Assembly (NCBI GenBank): GCA_964584415.1
Contig: CAZOZX010000009.1
Span: 1-39,248, forward strand
Reading direction: 5' to 3'
Source: PHAA01 sp964584415
Lineage (GTDB): Bacteria > Bacillota > Syntrophomonadia > Syntrophomonadales > Syntrophomonadaceae
Length of the DNA: 39,248 nucleotides
Part shown: positions 31,079-39,248 of the stretch, in pieces
Layout: each line of letters opens with the position of its first letter
Position numbering within the stretch: the stretch's first letter is position 1
Notes under the pieces: generated by a model
What the model was told of the DNA's origin: nothing
The model's database searches: none
What the model saw: only the letters and a program-made list of their open reading frames with translations
Translations under genes and position numbers: made by a program

Positions 31079-34000
31079 TTACAGGGTGGTGGCGTCTACA
31101 CTGGGTCCGTCAATCGTCCAGTTACCGGCTGCATCCCGGGCCTGCACAGTAAAGGTATAGTCTGTTGCGCTTCTCAGTTTGGTTACTGTGTAGATAAGGG
31201 TGTCTCCTGCAACCGAGGCGACTGCCTTGCCATCCTTGAAGATGCGGTAACCAGTCACGCCGAAATTGTCGGAGGCAGCAGTCCATTCCAGGGTAAGGCT
31301 GCGCGCTTGAATGCCGGAGGCGGTAAGCTGGGCATCGATCCATTGGGGTACGGATAGATCCGGCGTGGTTACCGAAGCCTTGGGCCCCCTGGTGGTCCAG
31401 TTGCCGGCCGCGTCTCCAGCTTGGATCATCAGAACATATCGGGTCCCGGGGGAGAGGCCCTCTACTGTAAAGGTAGTGGTTGAGCCATCAACGGTATCCC
31501 AGAGATCGCCATCCACCAGGATCCTGTACTCTGTTACCCCAACATTGTCGGCGGCCCGGGTCCAGGTCAATTGAACCGAGGTCTCGGTGAGGTTGGCGGT
31601 AATCAGTTTGCGCTTACTCCATTTTGGTGCGCGGGTATCGCTCCCACTTGTCACAGTGATATAGTCGGTCTTGATCTCCTCATCACTACCGGCGGCGTTG
31701 GTCACCGTTACTTTAACGGTGTAGAGGCCGGCCGCGTTATAGGTGAAGGATGGATTCTGGTCAGTCGAGTCAACGTTGCCGTCATTGTCGAAGTCCCAGG
31801 CATAGGTTAATGGAGCCGTGCCGGTGGACTCGTCGGTAAAGGCTACTTCCAGGGGTGCCGTCCCGCTAACCGGGGTGGCGCTGAAGGCGGCCACTGGAGC
31901 TATCGGTGCAGCATTGACGGTAATGTAGTCGGTCTTGATCTCGTCATCATTGCCGGCGGCGTTGGTCACGGTTAGTTTAACGGTGTAGAGGCCAGCCGCG
32001 TTGTAAGTGAAAGACGGGTTTTGATCGGTCGAGTCAATGTTACCGTCATTGTCGAAGTCCCAGGCATAGGTCAATGGCGCTGTGCCGGTGGACTCGTCGG
32101 TAAAGGCTACTTCCAGGGGGTCCGTACCGCTAACCGGGGTGGCGCTGAAGGCGGCCACTGGGGCTATCGGTGCAGCATGGACGGTAATGTAGTCGGTCTT
32201 GATCTCGTCATCATTGCCTGCGGCGTTGGTCACGGTCAGTTTAACCGTGTACAGACCGGCCGCGTTATAGGTGAAGGATGGATTCTGGTCAGTCGAGTCA
32301 ACGTTGCCGTCATTGTCGAAGTCCCAGGCATAGGTTAATGGAGCCGTGCCGGTGGACTCGTCGGTAAAGGCTACTTCCAGGGGTGCCGTCCCGCTAACCG
32401 GGGTGGCGCTGAAGGCGGCCACTGGAGCTATCGGTGCAGCATTGACGGTAATGTAGTCGGTCTTGATCTCGTCATCATTGCCGGCGGCGTTGGTCACGGT
32501 TAGTTTAACGGTGTAGAGGCCAGCCGCGTTATAAGTGAAAGACGGGTTTTGATCGGTCGAGTCAACTGTGCCGTCATTGTCGAAGTCCCAGGCATAGGTC
32601 AATGGCGCTGTGCCGGTGGACTGGTTGGTAAAGGCTACTTCCAGTGGTGCCGTACCGCTGACTGGGGTGGCGCTGAAAGCGGCAACCGGGGCTGCAGCTG
32701 GAAGCAGTTCGATGCTGGCGATTTGCCCCACTGATGCCCGTCGGCTCACTGCCGGTCCCACCAGTTTCAGAGGCCAGTAGCCGCTTTCCACCGTCAACGG
32801 AACCCCGTCCATGGTGTTGGCGACGATATAATCGCTGCTGCGGATAATGTTCGGACTATCGATGGTAGTGGAGTAACTGTCAGAGGCAGTGATCACTACC
32901 CGGTATCCAGCCTGGGCCAGTGCATCGTTGAAGGCCTGGTTGGAGTGCTGATCCGCGTCATCGACGTATCCAGCCAGGAACCAGAGAGGCATGCCTTCCC
33001 ACACATGACCATCGCTATCGGTATACGAAGCCTTGTGGTTGGCGCCCATGGTGCAGCCGAGGGCGGTTTCAAACCAGGACTTGCTGACTTCATACTGCAT
33101 ACCGCCGATACTTTGCCCATCGAGCTGCAGGGTCCAATCACCGGCCGGAACCGAGTATATTTTGATGGTAGTAATATTTTTGTTGGATAAACCAGCGCAG
33201 GAAGGATAGTTGACCCCGTTCTGGTAATTGTAATGCCAGTAGTTGTCGCTAAGCGTTTCGTGCATGTCCCATTGACCATAAACCTGGTCATCCGGGGTAA
33301 AGAATAGCCGCATGCCATCCGGATAATAAGGAACGTAGGCGCCATCAGCATACCAGGCGATTATAGCATCCCCCTGGCGGGTCTGAACCGATGGATCGGT
33401 ATAAATTGAGGAGTACGGGAGTGAAACTCTATAACCATCTTCGGCCAGGAATTCTATCTCTGTTCCTGCCCCCATTCCACCGACCAGTTCGCAGAGATCC
33501 TTTACCAGGGTTCCTTTCACGGCGTTGGCTATTTTATAACCGCCGGGATAAGTCTCCTCCGGATCCCAAATATTATCAGGATTGAGAGTAAGCCCTTCAA
33601 ACCGGTATACGGTGGTGCCATCGCCTACTATGTTCAGGTTGCTTTCCATCCAAAGGTAATCAACCGTCGTCTCGTCAATTACCGTGGTTTGATCGGCACC
33701 GTACTTGATAATATGGAGCTGCGGCACCGGCATGACCGTATTGAACTCGGTGAGTTCGATTTCTGCCATATTACCGACACTGGAACCACCCAATTTTCCG
33801 GAAGAGTCGGCAACGCCCGGACCGACTAGGCGCAGCGGCCAGGCGCTACCAACCAGGGGTTGGCCATTTAGCTTATCAGCCACAATGTAATCGTTGCTCC
33901 AGGCTATATCGCCGCTGGCAAAACCTCTGCTGTAGCCGTCACCGGCTTTTACCAGGACGGTATAACCAGCCATGGCTTGGGTAGTACTGTATTCGTGGGG

Positions 34001-37000
34001 CTGGCGGTCATCCACCCAACCGGTCAGGAACCACAGCGGAATCCCGGACCATACATCACCATTGATGTCTGTCCATTCAGCAAAATGCCCAGCGGTCGGG
34101 CAGGCCAGCGCGGCTTGGAACTCGGCTTCAGAGATAACATCGCTGATTTTTCCGGTTAAAGCAAGATTCCAACTGTCTATCCCTGCCGGTGGGGTCTGCA
34201 ATTCGGGGATTTCAATCTTAGCGATCTTCCCGACTGCGGCTCCGCCCAGGGTGCCATCGGCCTTCTTTACCCCGTCACCGACCAAACGCAGTGGATAATT
34301 GCCGGTAAGCGGGGCGCCGTTCATTAGATTAGCGACTATATAGTTGTTGTTTCTGGCTAAGGTTGCACCGTCGAAGGTCCTGGAGAAACTGTCGCTGGCG
34401 GTGACCGTCACGGTGTAAGGAGTATCGGTTACCACATTATCGTTGAAGGTCCAATGGCTGGAGAGCTCGATGTCATCGATAACCCCCAGCAGGACCCACA
34501 GGGGTACCCCGGAGTATACGTCATCGTCACTGGTGTCAACTGTAGCCTTAGTATCGGTCCATTGAACCAGATGCCCCGAAGTGGAGCAAGCCAGGCCGGC
34601 CTCGAATTCTTCCTGGGTTATGGTGTCGCCCACTTGACCAATCATCTCCAGGGTCCATCCCAGGGCTGGTTCAGGCAGACCAGTGAGTTCGATACGGACA
34701 ATGTTGCCCACCTGCTGTCCACCGGAGATGAGAGAACCCTTCAGGTGCAGCGGCCAGCAAGGTTTATCTGCTTCAGTCCGCAGCGGCAGCGGCTCTCCAT
34801 TGAGGGTATTGGCCACAATATAGCCGTCATTGCGGGCTATAGCGGCGCTGTCCAGGGTGGTCGACCAACCGTCGCCGCTGATTACGGTAATGTCATAGTT
34901 CTGAGCAGCCAGATCATCGCTGAAGTTGAAGTGGAGTGGCCCGACATCCGGATCGTCATCAACCATCCCGACCAGCAGCCAGAGCGGCACGCCGCCCCAG
35001 ACATCATCGTCGCTGGTATCCTCGGGAGTGCCTTTATCGTCGGTCCAAAATATCTGGTGTCCAGAATTAGGGCAGGCCAGCCCATTCTCAAAATAGGCTT
35101 TGTTTACCGATTGGGTTTGAGCTCCTTCCAACTGCAAGGTCCAGTCGGTGGGAGTAACACCGGTTGAGACTACCGTTTTGACGGCGGCGGTGGCCGCAGC
35201 CTTAACCGCATTCAAATCGGTGGGATCGATTATCCCGGCCGCGTAATAGAACTCAACCCGATCGCCATGAGCTAATTCAATAATGTTGAGGGCGTCTGCA
35301 GCAGCAGCGTATCCATCCTTGTAGACATCATTGACGTAAGCCAGCCATTTGCTGCCGCCTTTTACATAGTCGTAATCGCCTATGTTGTCCAATAGCAAGA
35401 CGCCGGATTCGGCGAATTTTTTATCGGTCACATCATAAGCCAGGCCGGTAGCCTGCAGTGCCCCCAGTGGGGTTGTCTCGCTGACTGTATATGCAACTGC
35501 CGAGTTATACGCAGTCACTTCGAAGGTTTCACCCGGGGTCAGATTTACGGTTCCATCATAGAGCACATCCATCGGCTCAACAACATCGACCACCGTTTTG
35601 ACGGCAGCGATAGCAGCAGCCTTAACCGCAGTCAGATCGGTCGGTGTAGTAATCCCGGCTGCATAGTAGAACTCGACCCGGTCGCCATCAGCTAATTGAA
35701 TTAGGTTGAGGGCGCCAGCGGCGTTGTTATACCCGTCTTTATAGACATCATTTACATATGCATACCAGTAGACTTTGTTGGTTCCGTCACGTAGATAGGT
35801 GCTTACATTGTCCAGGAGCAATGCACCGGAGGTGGCGTAATTCTTGTCGGTTACACCATAGGTCAAACCGGTGGCCTGGAGAGCCCCTAAGGGAGTGGTT
35901 TCGGCGACGGTGTAGCCAACTGTAGAGTTGTAGGCGGTCACATCGAAGGTTGCACCAGTGGTCAATGTCACCGTGCCTTCATAGAGCACATCGGTGGTAG
36001 GGGCGGCACTCACCGTGATGTAATTAGTTTTTATCTCATCATCGCTGCCGCCGTCGTTGGTGACGGTCAGTTTGACCGTATAGGTACCGGCGGTGTCATA
36101 TATGAAGGATGGATTCTGGTCAGTTGAGTCAACGATTTCGTCATTGTTGAAATCCCAGGCCCAGGCGGTGGGACCGTTGGTGGACTGATCGGTGAAGCTG
36201 ACCGTCAGCGGGGCTTCCCCCGAAGTCTTGTCCGCAGTGAAGGCGGCTACCGGGGCTACCGGTGCTGGGTTGACGGTGATGTAATTGGACTTGATCTCAT
36301 CATCACTGCCGGCGGAATTAGTTACCGTCAGCTTGATGGTATAGGTTCCGGCTGCCGCGTATTGATAACTGGGATTCTGTAGGGTCGAATCAACCTCGCC
36401 ATCATTATTGAAGTCCCAGGCATAAGTCAGCGGCGTAGTACCGGTGGAGGCATCGGTGAAGTTCACCGTCAGCGGAGCAGTCCCGGAGGTCTTGTCCGCG
36501 CTGAAAGCAGCGGTTGGGGCTACCGGGGTGATACCTGTCAGTTCGATTTTGTATAAACCACCGACTCGGTATGAATTTGCTGAAATATTAATATTATTAC
36601 CGCTTACTATAGCCGGACGCCAATTCCTGGTGATGTTGCCCGGATTAACTGCCGGCAGATCAACAAAATCACCGGTCCCGCCGATTTTTACTTTGGTAGC
36701 GATGAATAAGTCATTGGTCTGGATGGTTCCATCTTTGAAGGGGGTTGCCCAGTCACCCGCAGCAACAATCCTTTCGAAGATCGTACCGTTTTGGTTCAGA
36801 CCGGTGAATGTAATTTTGTAAGTTCCCAGCAGGGACTCATTCAGCGTTGCCGGATCACTGTCATCGACCTTGGCAATCAGCTGCTGCAGCGGTACGCCCT
36901 CAAACACATTGCCGCTGCCATCGGTGTAGGTGTTGGCAGTGTTCAGCATGGCATCCATGTCAGCTTTGCTCAGGTTAATGGTCGAATTACCGATCAACTG

Positions 37001-38284
37001 GATGGGGAAATCGGTATAGACGATTACCGTAATGTAGCTGGTCTTGATCTCGTCATCACTGCCGACGGAATTGGTTGCCGTCAGCTTAACGGTGTAAGGT
37101 CCAGCTGCAGTGTATTGATAACTGGGATTCTGTTCGGTTGAATCCACCGTTCCATCATTATTGAAATCCCAGGCCCAGGAAGTCGGGGTGTTGGTGGACT
37201 GGTCGGTGAAGCTGACCGTCAGCGGGGCTGCCCCCGAAGTCTTATCCGCTGTGAAGGCTGCCACTGGTGCTACCGGGGCAGGAGTCACGGTGATGTAATC
37301 GGTCTTGATCTCATCATTACTGCCGGCGGCATTGGTTACTGTCAGTTTGACGGTATAGGTCCCAGCGGCAGCATATTCATAGCTGGGATTCTGCAGGGTC
37401 GAGTCTGTGGCACCATCATTATTGAAGTCCCAGGCCCAGCTCAATGGGGCGATGCCGGTAGAGGCATCGGTAAAGCTTACCGTCAGCGGTGCAGTGCCAG
37501 TGGTAGGGGTGGCGCTGAAAGCCGCGGTTGGAGCGGGTACAGGATCATCACTGTAGATTATGATTTCCGAGACGTTCTGGACCGAAAGTCCGGTGGTGGT
37601 AGGATATTTTTCGGTAGCACTGTTCCAGAAATAATACCAATATTCTTCGGCGGCTGCTTCATGCCAGTCCCAATTGCCGAAAACGTGGTAACCCCAGGGA
37701 TTGACCGATGTATCGGCAAACCATACCAAGCGCATACCTTCAGTATAGCCGCTATCAGGATACAAACCGTTCTTATACCAGCAGACCGCCATTGGACCCT
37801 CACGGTCTGAATATTCATACACATTTTCATAAGCAAAAGTCTTGGCAAAACCGATTGGGTCAGTAATTGTGACGGTCTCCCCGGCCGACATACCGCCGAC
37901 CAGATCGCAAAGATCCTTAACATTGGTTCCCTTGACGGCACCCATATCTTTGTCCAGGATACTAGCGTTCTCCTCGGGATTCCAGCGCAGCATCTGTTCA
38001 GTTGCGTCGTCAGCGTTGTTTACAAAAATGGGCCCCTGGTGATAGTAATGGGTTGCCCCATCGCCCAATATGGACATCGGGGTTCCATCACCCAGAACTC
38101 CGGACATCAGTTCCTGGTAGGTCACGGTTTTCTGGCTCAGTATGGTGGTGCCGTCTACCGCCATCTTCTTAATAGTTATGCTGGTAGTGGCGGCGCTGGC
38201 GTCGGACGGGAATATAACCGCTGGAAGCAGGAACATCAAGGCTAGCAGCAGCATTCCGAAAAATGTTTTGATAGATCGTTTCAC
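31079..38284 (-). CDS. Giant exported multidomain surface protein (2401 residues)
   Basis: GTG 38284 follows AGGAGGAG (38293-38300) at 8 bases; the longer frame has no ribosome site. Map: Sec signal 1-31; Moco-fold-like module A ~32-243; PKD 1-2 ~248-421; short variant module ~421-583; PKD 3-4 ~586-758; two DUF4430-like (transcobalamin-like) domains ~763-1041 with YAYVNDVYKDGY; three module-B units ~1045-1515 and a fourth ~1713-1861, each with [LG]-[AG]-C near the start and W.GVPLWFL..VDD, then YIVA..LNG.PL and PL[RKH]L; a second module A ~1518-1710; four near-identical PKD units ~1864-2215; two Fn3 domains ~2219-2401. It lacks an SLH domain or sorting motif, so its anchoring is unknown; the adjacent SLH protein may help. 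No RR signal, so it is not a Tat-exported cofactor enzyme. Adhesion or metal/oxyanion binding is inference. Confidence 0.88.
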   Translation of the reverse strand: MKRSIKTFFGMLLLALMFLLPAVIFPSDASAATTSITIKKMAVDGTTILSQKTVTYQELMSGVLGDGTPMSILGDGATHYYHQGPIFVNNADDATEQMLRWNPEENASILDKDMGAVKGTNVKDLCDLVGGMSAGETVTITDPIGFAKTFAYENVYEYSDREGPMAVCWYKNGLYPDSGYTEGMRLVWFADTSVNPWGYHVFGNWDWHEAAAEEYWYYFWNSATEKYPTTTGLSVQNVSEIIIYSDDPVPAPTAAFSATPTTGTAPLTVSFTDASTGIAPLSWAWDFNNDGATDSTLQNPSYEYAAAGTYTVKLTVTNAAGSNDEIKTDYITVTPAPVAPVAAFTADKTSGAAPLTVSFTDQSTNTPTSWAWDFNNDGTVDSTEQNPSYQYTAAGPYTVKLTATNSVGSDDEIKTSYITVIVYTDFPIQLIGNSTINLSKADMDAMLNTANTYTDGSGNVFEGVPLQQLIAKVDDSDPATLNESLLGTYKITFTGLNQNGTIFERIVAAGDWATPFKDGTIQTNDLFIATKVKIGGTGDFVDLPAVNPGNITRNWRPAIVSGNNINISANSYRVGGLYKIELTGITPVAPTAAFSADKTSGTAPLTVNFTDASTGTTPLTYAWDFNNDGEVDSTLQNPSYQYAAAGTYTIKLTVTNSAGSDDEIKSNYITVNPAPVAPVAAFTADKTSGEAPLTVSFTDQSTNGPTAWAWDFNNDEIVDSTDQNPSFIYDTAGTYTVKLTVTNDGGSDDEIKTNYITVSAAPTTDVLYEGTVTLTTGATFDVTAYNSTVGYTVAETTPLGALQATGLTYGVTDKNYATSGALLLDNVSTYLRDGTNKVYWYAYVNDVYKDGYNNAAGALNLIQLADGDRVEFYYAAGITTPTDLTAVKAAAIAAVKTVVDVVEPMDVLYDGTVNLTPGETFEVTAYNSAVAYTVSETTPLGALQATGLAYDVTDKKFAESGVLLLDNIGDYDYVKGGSKWLAYVNDVYKDGYAAAADALNIIELAHGDRVEFYYAAGIIDPTDLNAVKAAATAAVKTVVSTGVTPTDWTLQLEGAQTQSVNKAYFENGLACPNSGHQIFWTDDKGTPEDTSDDDVWGGVPLWLLVGMVDDDPDVGPLHFNFSDDLAAQNYDITVISGDGWSTTLDSAAIARNDGYIVANTLNGEPLPLRTEADKPCWPLHLKGSLISGGQQVGNIVRIELTGLPEPALGWTLEMIGQVGDTITQEEFEAGLACSTSGHLVQWTDTKATVDTSDDDVYSGVPLWVLLGVIDDIELSSHWTFNDNVVTDTPYTVTVTASDSFSRTFDGATLARNNNYIVANLMNGAPLTGNYPLRLVGDGVKKADGTLGGAAVGKIAKIEIPELQTPPAGIDSWNLALTGKISDVISEAEFQAALACPTAGHFAEWTDINGDVWSGIPLWFLTGWVDDRQPHEYSTTQAMAGYTVLVKAGDGYSRGFASGDIAWSNDYIVADKLNGQPLVGSAWPLRLVGPGVADSSGKLGGSSVGNMAEIELTEFNTVMPVPQLHIIKYGADQTTVIDETTVDYLWMESNLNIVGDGTTVYRFEGLTLNPDNIWDPEETYPGGYKIANAVKGTLVKDLCELVGGMGAGTEIEFLAEDGYRVSLPYSSIYTDPSVQTRQGDAIIAWYADGAYVPYYPDGMRLFFTPDDQVYGQWDMHETLSDNYWHYNYQNGVNYPSCAGLSNKNITTIKIYSVPAGDWTLQLDGQSIGGMQYEVSKSWFETALGCTMGANHKASYTDSDGHVWEGMPLWFLAGYVDDADQHSNQAFNDALAQAGYRVVITASDSYSTTIDSPNIIRSSDYIVANTMDGVPLTVESGYWPLKLVGPAVSRRASVGQIASIELLPAAAPVAAFSATPVSGTAPLEVAFTNQSTGTAPLTYAWDFDNDGTVDSTDQNPSFTYNAAGLYTVKLTVTNAAGNDDEIKTDYITVNAAPIAPVAAFSATPVSGTAPLEVAFTDESTGTAPLTYAWDFDNDGNVDSTDQNPSFTYNAAGLYTVKLTVTNAAGNDDEIKTDYITVHAAPIAPVAAFSATPVSGTDPLEVAFTDESTGTAPLTYAWDFDNDGNIDSTDQNPSFTYNAAGLYTVKLTVTNAAGNDDEIKTDYITVNAAPIAPVAAFSATPVSGTAPLEVAFTDESTGTAPLTYAWDFDNDGNVDSTDQNPSFTYNAAGLYTVKVTVTNAAGSDEEIKTDYITVTSGSDTRAPKWSKRKLITANLTETSVQLTWTRAADNVGVTEYRILVDGDLWDTVDGSTTTFTVEGLSPGTRYVLMIQAGDAAGNWTTRGPKASVTTPDLSVPQWIDAQLTASGIQARSLTLEWTAASDNFGVTGYRIFKDGKAVASVAGDTLIYTVTKLRSATDYTFTVQARDAAGNWTIDGPSVDATTL
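31650..32700 (-). repeat. Four tandem 264-bp PKD repeats with 528-bp higher-order period
   Basis: A common marker (aagtcccagg) falls at 31791, 32055, 32319 and 32583, an exact 264-bp step (88 residues: APVAAFSATPVSG ... ITVNAAPI). Units 1 and 3, and 2 and 4, share more DNA identity than neighbours do, so the array seems to have grown by duplication of a two-unit block. Confidence 0.85.
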
Positions 38285-38416
38285 TTTTTTGTCTCCTCCT
38301 CTCCAAATTATCAGGTTTCTCACCTTGCAGGTTATCACCCCTTTCGAAGATAGAGCTTACGTTAACAGTTGCATCAGGTTGGGATATTCGGTAGCGATGC
38401 CTTTTGAGGCAATCGA

Positions 38417-39248
38417 CTAAATCTTTAAGGCGTTGATAATTACCGTAACCGCCTCAGCCCGGGTGGCTCTGCCCTGGGGCCGCCAGGTGTTATCAAGATA
38501 ACCAGTCATGATCAGATTTCCTATGGCTTTAGCGACAGCATCCCGGGCCCAGGCTGAAATCTGGTTGGAGTCGGTAAATACCGTTCCAGTTGATGACTGC
38601 GTTAAACCGGCTGCCTTGGTGATCATCACTGCCATTTGCTCGCGGGTGATGGGATCATCAGGGCCGAAGGTGTATGAATCATAACCGGATAAAATGCCTA
38701 AAGCGGTAGCGGTGGCTATGTTGTCCCGGGCCCAGTGACTGGCCGTATCGGCAAATATTTTTCCGGGTTGGGGATCGAACCGGAAAGCTTTGACCAGCAT
38801 CGTGGCAAATTCGGCCCGGGTTATGGTGGCATCCGGTCGGAAGCTGCCATCCGGATCGCCGCTGACTGCCCCCCGCGCCACCAGTTTCTCAATATTGGCC
38901 CGCGCCCAGTGGGTGTTTATATCGTTGAAATTGATCGGTCTGGCCGGATTCACCTGGATGTAAGCGGTCTTTAGTTCTTCATCGCTGCCGGCGCTGTTGG
39001 TTACGGTCAGCTTTACCGAGTAGACCCCCGGGACATCATAATAATGAATCGGATTGATGGTGGTGGAGTCGGTGGTGCCGTCATTATCGAAGTCCCAGGC
39101 ATATTTTAAGGTCCCGGAACCGGTGGACTGATTTATGAAGGAGACGACCAGCGGAGCATTGCCGGCCAGAGGACTAGCGGTGAAAGCAGCGGTCGGTTTG
39201 GTAACCGGCGCTATGTCAACGTTTATCTTTATCGCTGCCAGGGCTGCC
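38417..39248 (-). CDS. PKD- and SLH-domain wall-anchored protein, C-terminal part (5' end outside window)
   Basis: The frame is open from the window edge to a TAG at 38417-38419, giving at least 277 residues. The visible part holds one PKD domain (KPTAAFTASPLAGNAPLVVS to LKYAWDFDNDGTTD and VKLTVTNSAGSDEELKTAYI) joined to three complete SLH domains: HWARANIEKLVARGAVSGD, HWARDNIATATALGILSGYD and SAWARDAVAKAIGNLIMTGY, each with a TRAEF/TREQM/TRAEA tail. SLH triplets bind pyruvylated wall polymers, so the protein is held at the cell surface by its C-terminus. The GTG at 38953 inside the frame is not the start, because homology continues upstream. It lies 132 bases before the giant gene on the same strand. 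Confidence 0.9.
   Translation of the reverse strand, partial: AALAAIKINVDIAPVTKPTAAFTASPLAGNAPLVVSFINQSTGSGTLKYAWDFDNDGTTDSTTINPIHYYDVPGVYSVKLTVTNSAGSDEELKTAYIQVNPARPINFNDINTHWARANIEKLVARGAVSGDPDGSFRPDATITRAEFATMLVKAFRFDPQPGKIFADTASHWARDNIATATALGILSGYDSYTFGPDDPITREQMAVMITKAAGLTQSSTGTVFTDSNQISAWARDAVAKAIGNLIMTGYLDNTWRPQGRATRAEAVTVIINALKI

Noticed and set aside
31079..38338. Giant protein as an active molybdenum enzyme
   Set aside because: The signal peptide is Sec-type without a twin-Arg motif, and the modules are degenerate copies within a PKD/Fn3 scaffold; cofactor-loaded enzyme is unlikely.
38417..38953. GTG 38953 as start of a short SLH-only protein
   Set aside because: The frame stays open to the window edge and encodes a clear PKD domain upstream, so the gene is longer and truncated by the window.

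Overview
The window looks like a chromosomal segment of an anaerobic, low-to-moderate GC Firmicute (Clostridia; a Syntrophomonadaceae- or Peptococcaceae-like syntroph or acetogen is my best guess). This rests on strong AGGAGG ribosome binding sites with frequent GTG/TTG starts, SLH- and PKD-domain surface proteins with Gram-positive Sec signals, a short meso-diaminopimelate dehydrogenase, a PAS/AAA+ sigma-54 activator, and heterodisulfide-reductase-like (Hdr) redox genes. I see no rRNA, tRNA, CRISPR array or transposase gene.

Layout. 1-10.4 kb is ordinary metabolism: the end of a conserved hypothetical gene, a 34-residue membrane peptide plus an ArsB/NhaD-superfamily transporter, glutamate dehydrogenase behind a 34-bp palindrome, a PEP-synthase-like ATP-grasp protein fused to a nucleotidyltransferase, diaminopimelate dehydrogenase (minus strand), two ferritin-like proteins (one lacking a ligand), a membrane protein and a Cys-containing conserved protein. 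10.7-20.1 kb is a redox island: a sigma-54 activator, a good -24/-12 promoter with two very small genes, a GNAT acetyltransferase, a palindromic repeat element, and then a tight operon hdrC1-hdrB1-hdrA-hdrC2-hdrB2-small TM protein-CoA-transferase-like alpha-beta. The gene order recalls the sulfur-oxidation sHdr complex, but here the partner is a family-I CoA-transferase-like pair. The alpha subunit is interrupted by an in-frame TGA followed by a good bacterial SECIS-like hairpin, so it is a candidate selenoprotein; the beta subunit seems to lack the catalytic Glu of true CoA-transferases. This is the most interesting system in the window.

20.1-23.8 kb holds a 54-codon gene, a cluster of REP-like hairpins, a secreted fibronectin-III/copper-amine-oxidase-N-like protein, and a PadR regulator overlapping a membrane protein that joins a permease-prefix domain to an FtsW/RodA-like region.

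23.8 kb to the end lies entirely on the minus strand: a tungstate/molybdate-type ABC transporter (WtpABC-like) embedded among Sec-exported surface proteins. These carry repeated domains resembling the sulfite-oxidase molybdopterin fold, with PKD, DUF4430-like and Fn3 domains; a purple-acid-phosphatase-like enzyme; a 2401-residue giant; and a PKD-SLH wall protein cut by the window edge. I infer a cell-surface system linked to oxyanion (Mo/W) capture or surface adhesion, but its function cannot be settled from sequence alone. Homology statements are made by eye from remembered family features; no searches were run.
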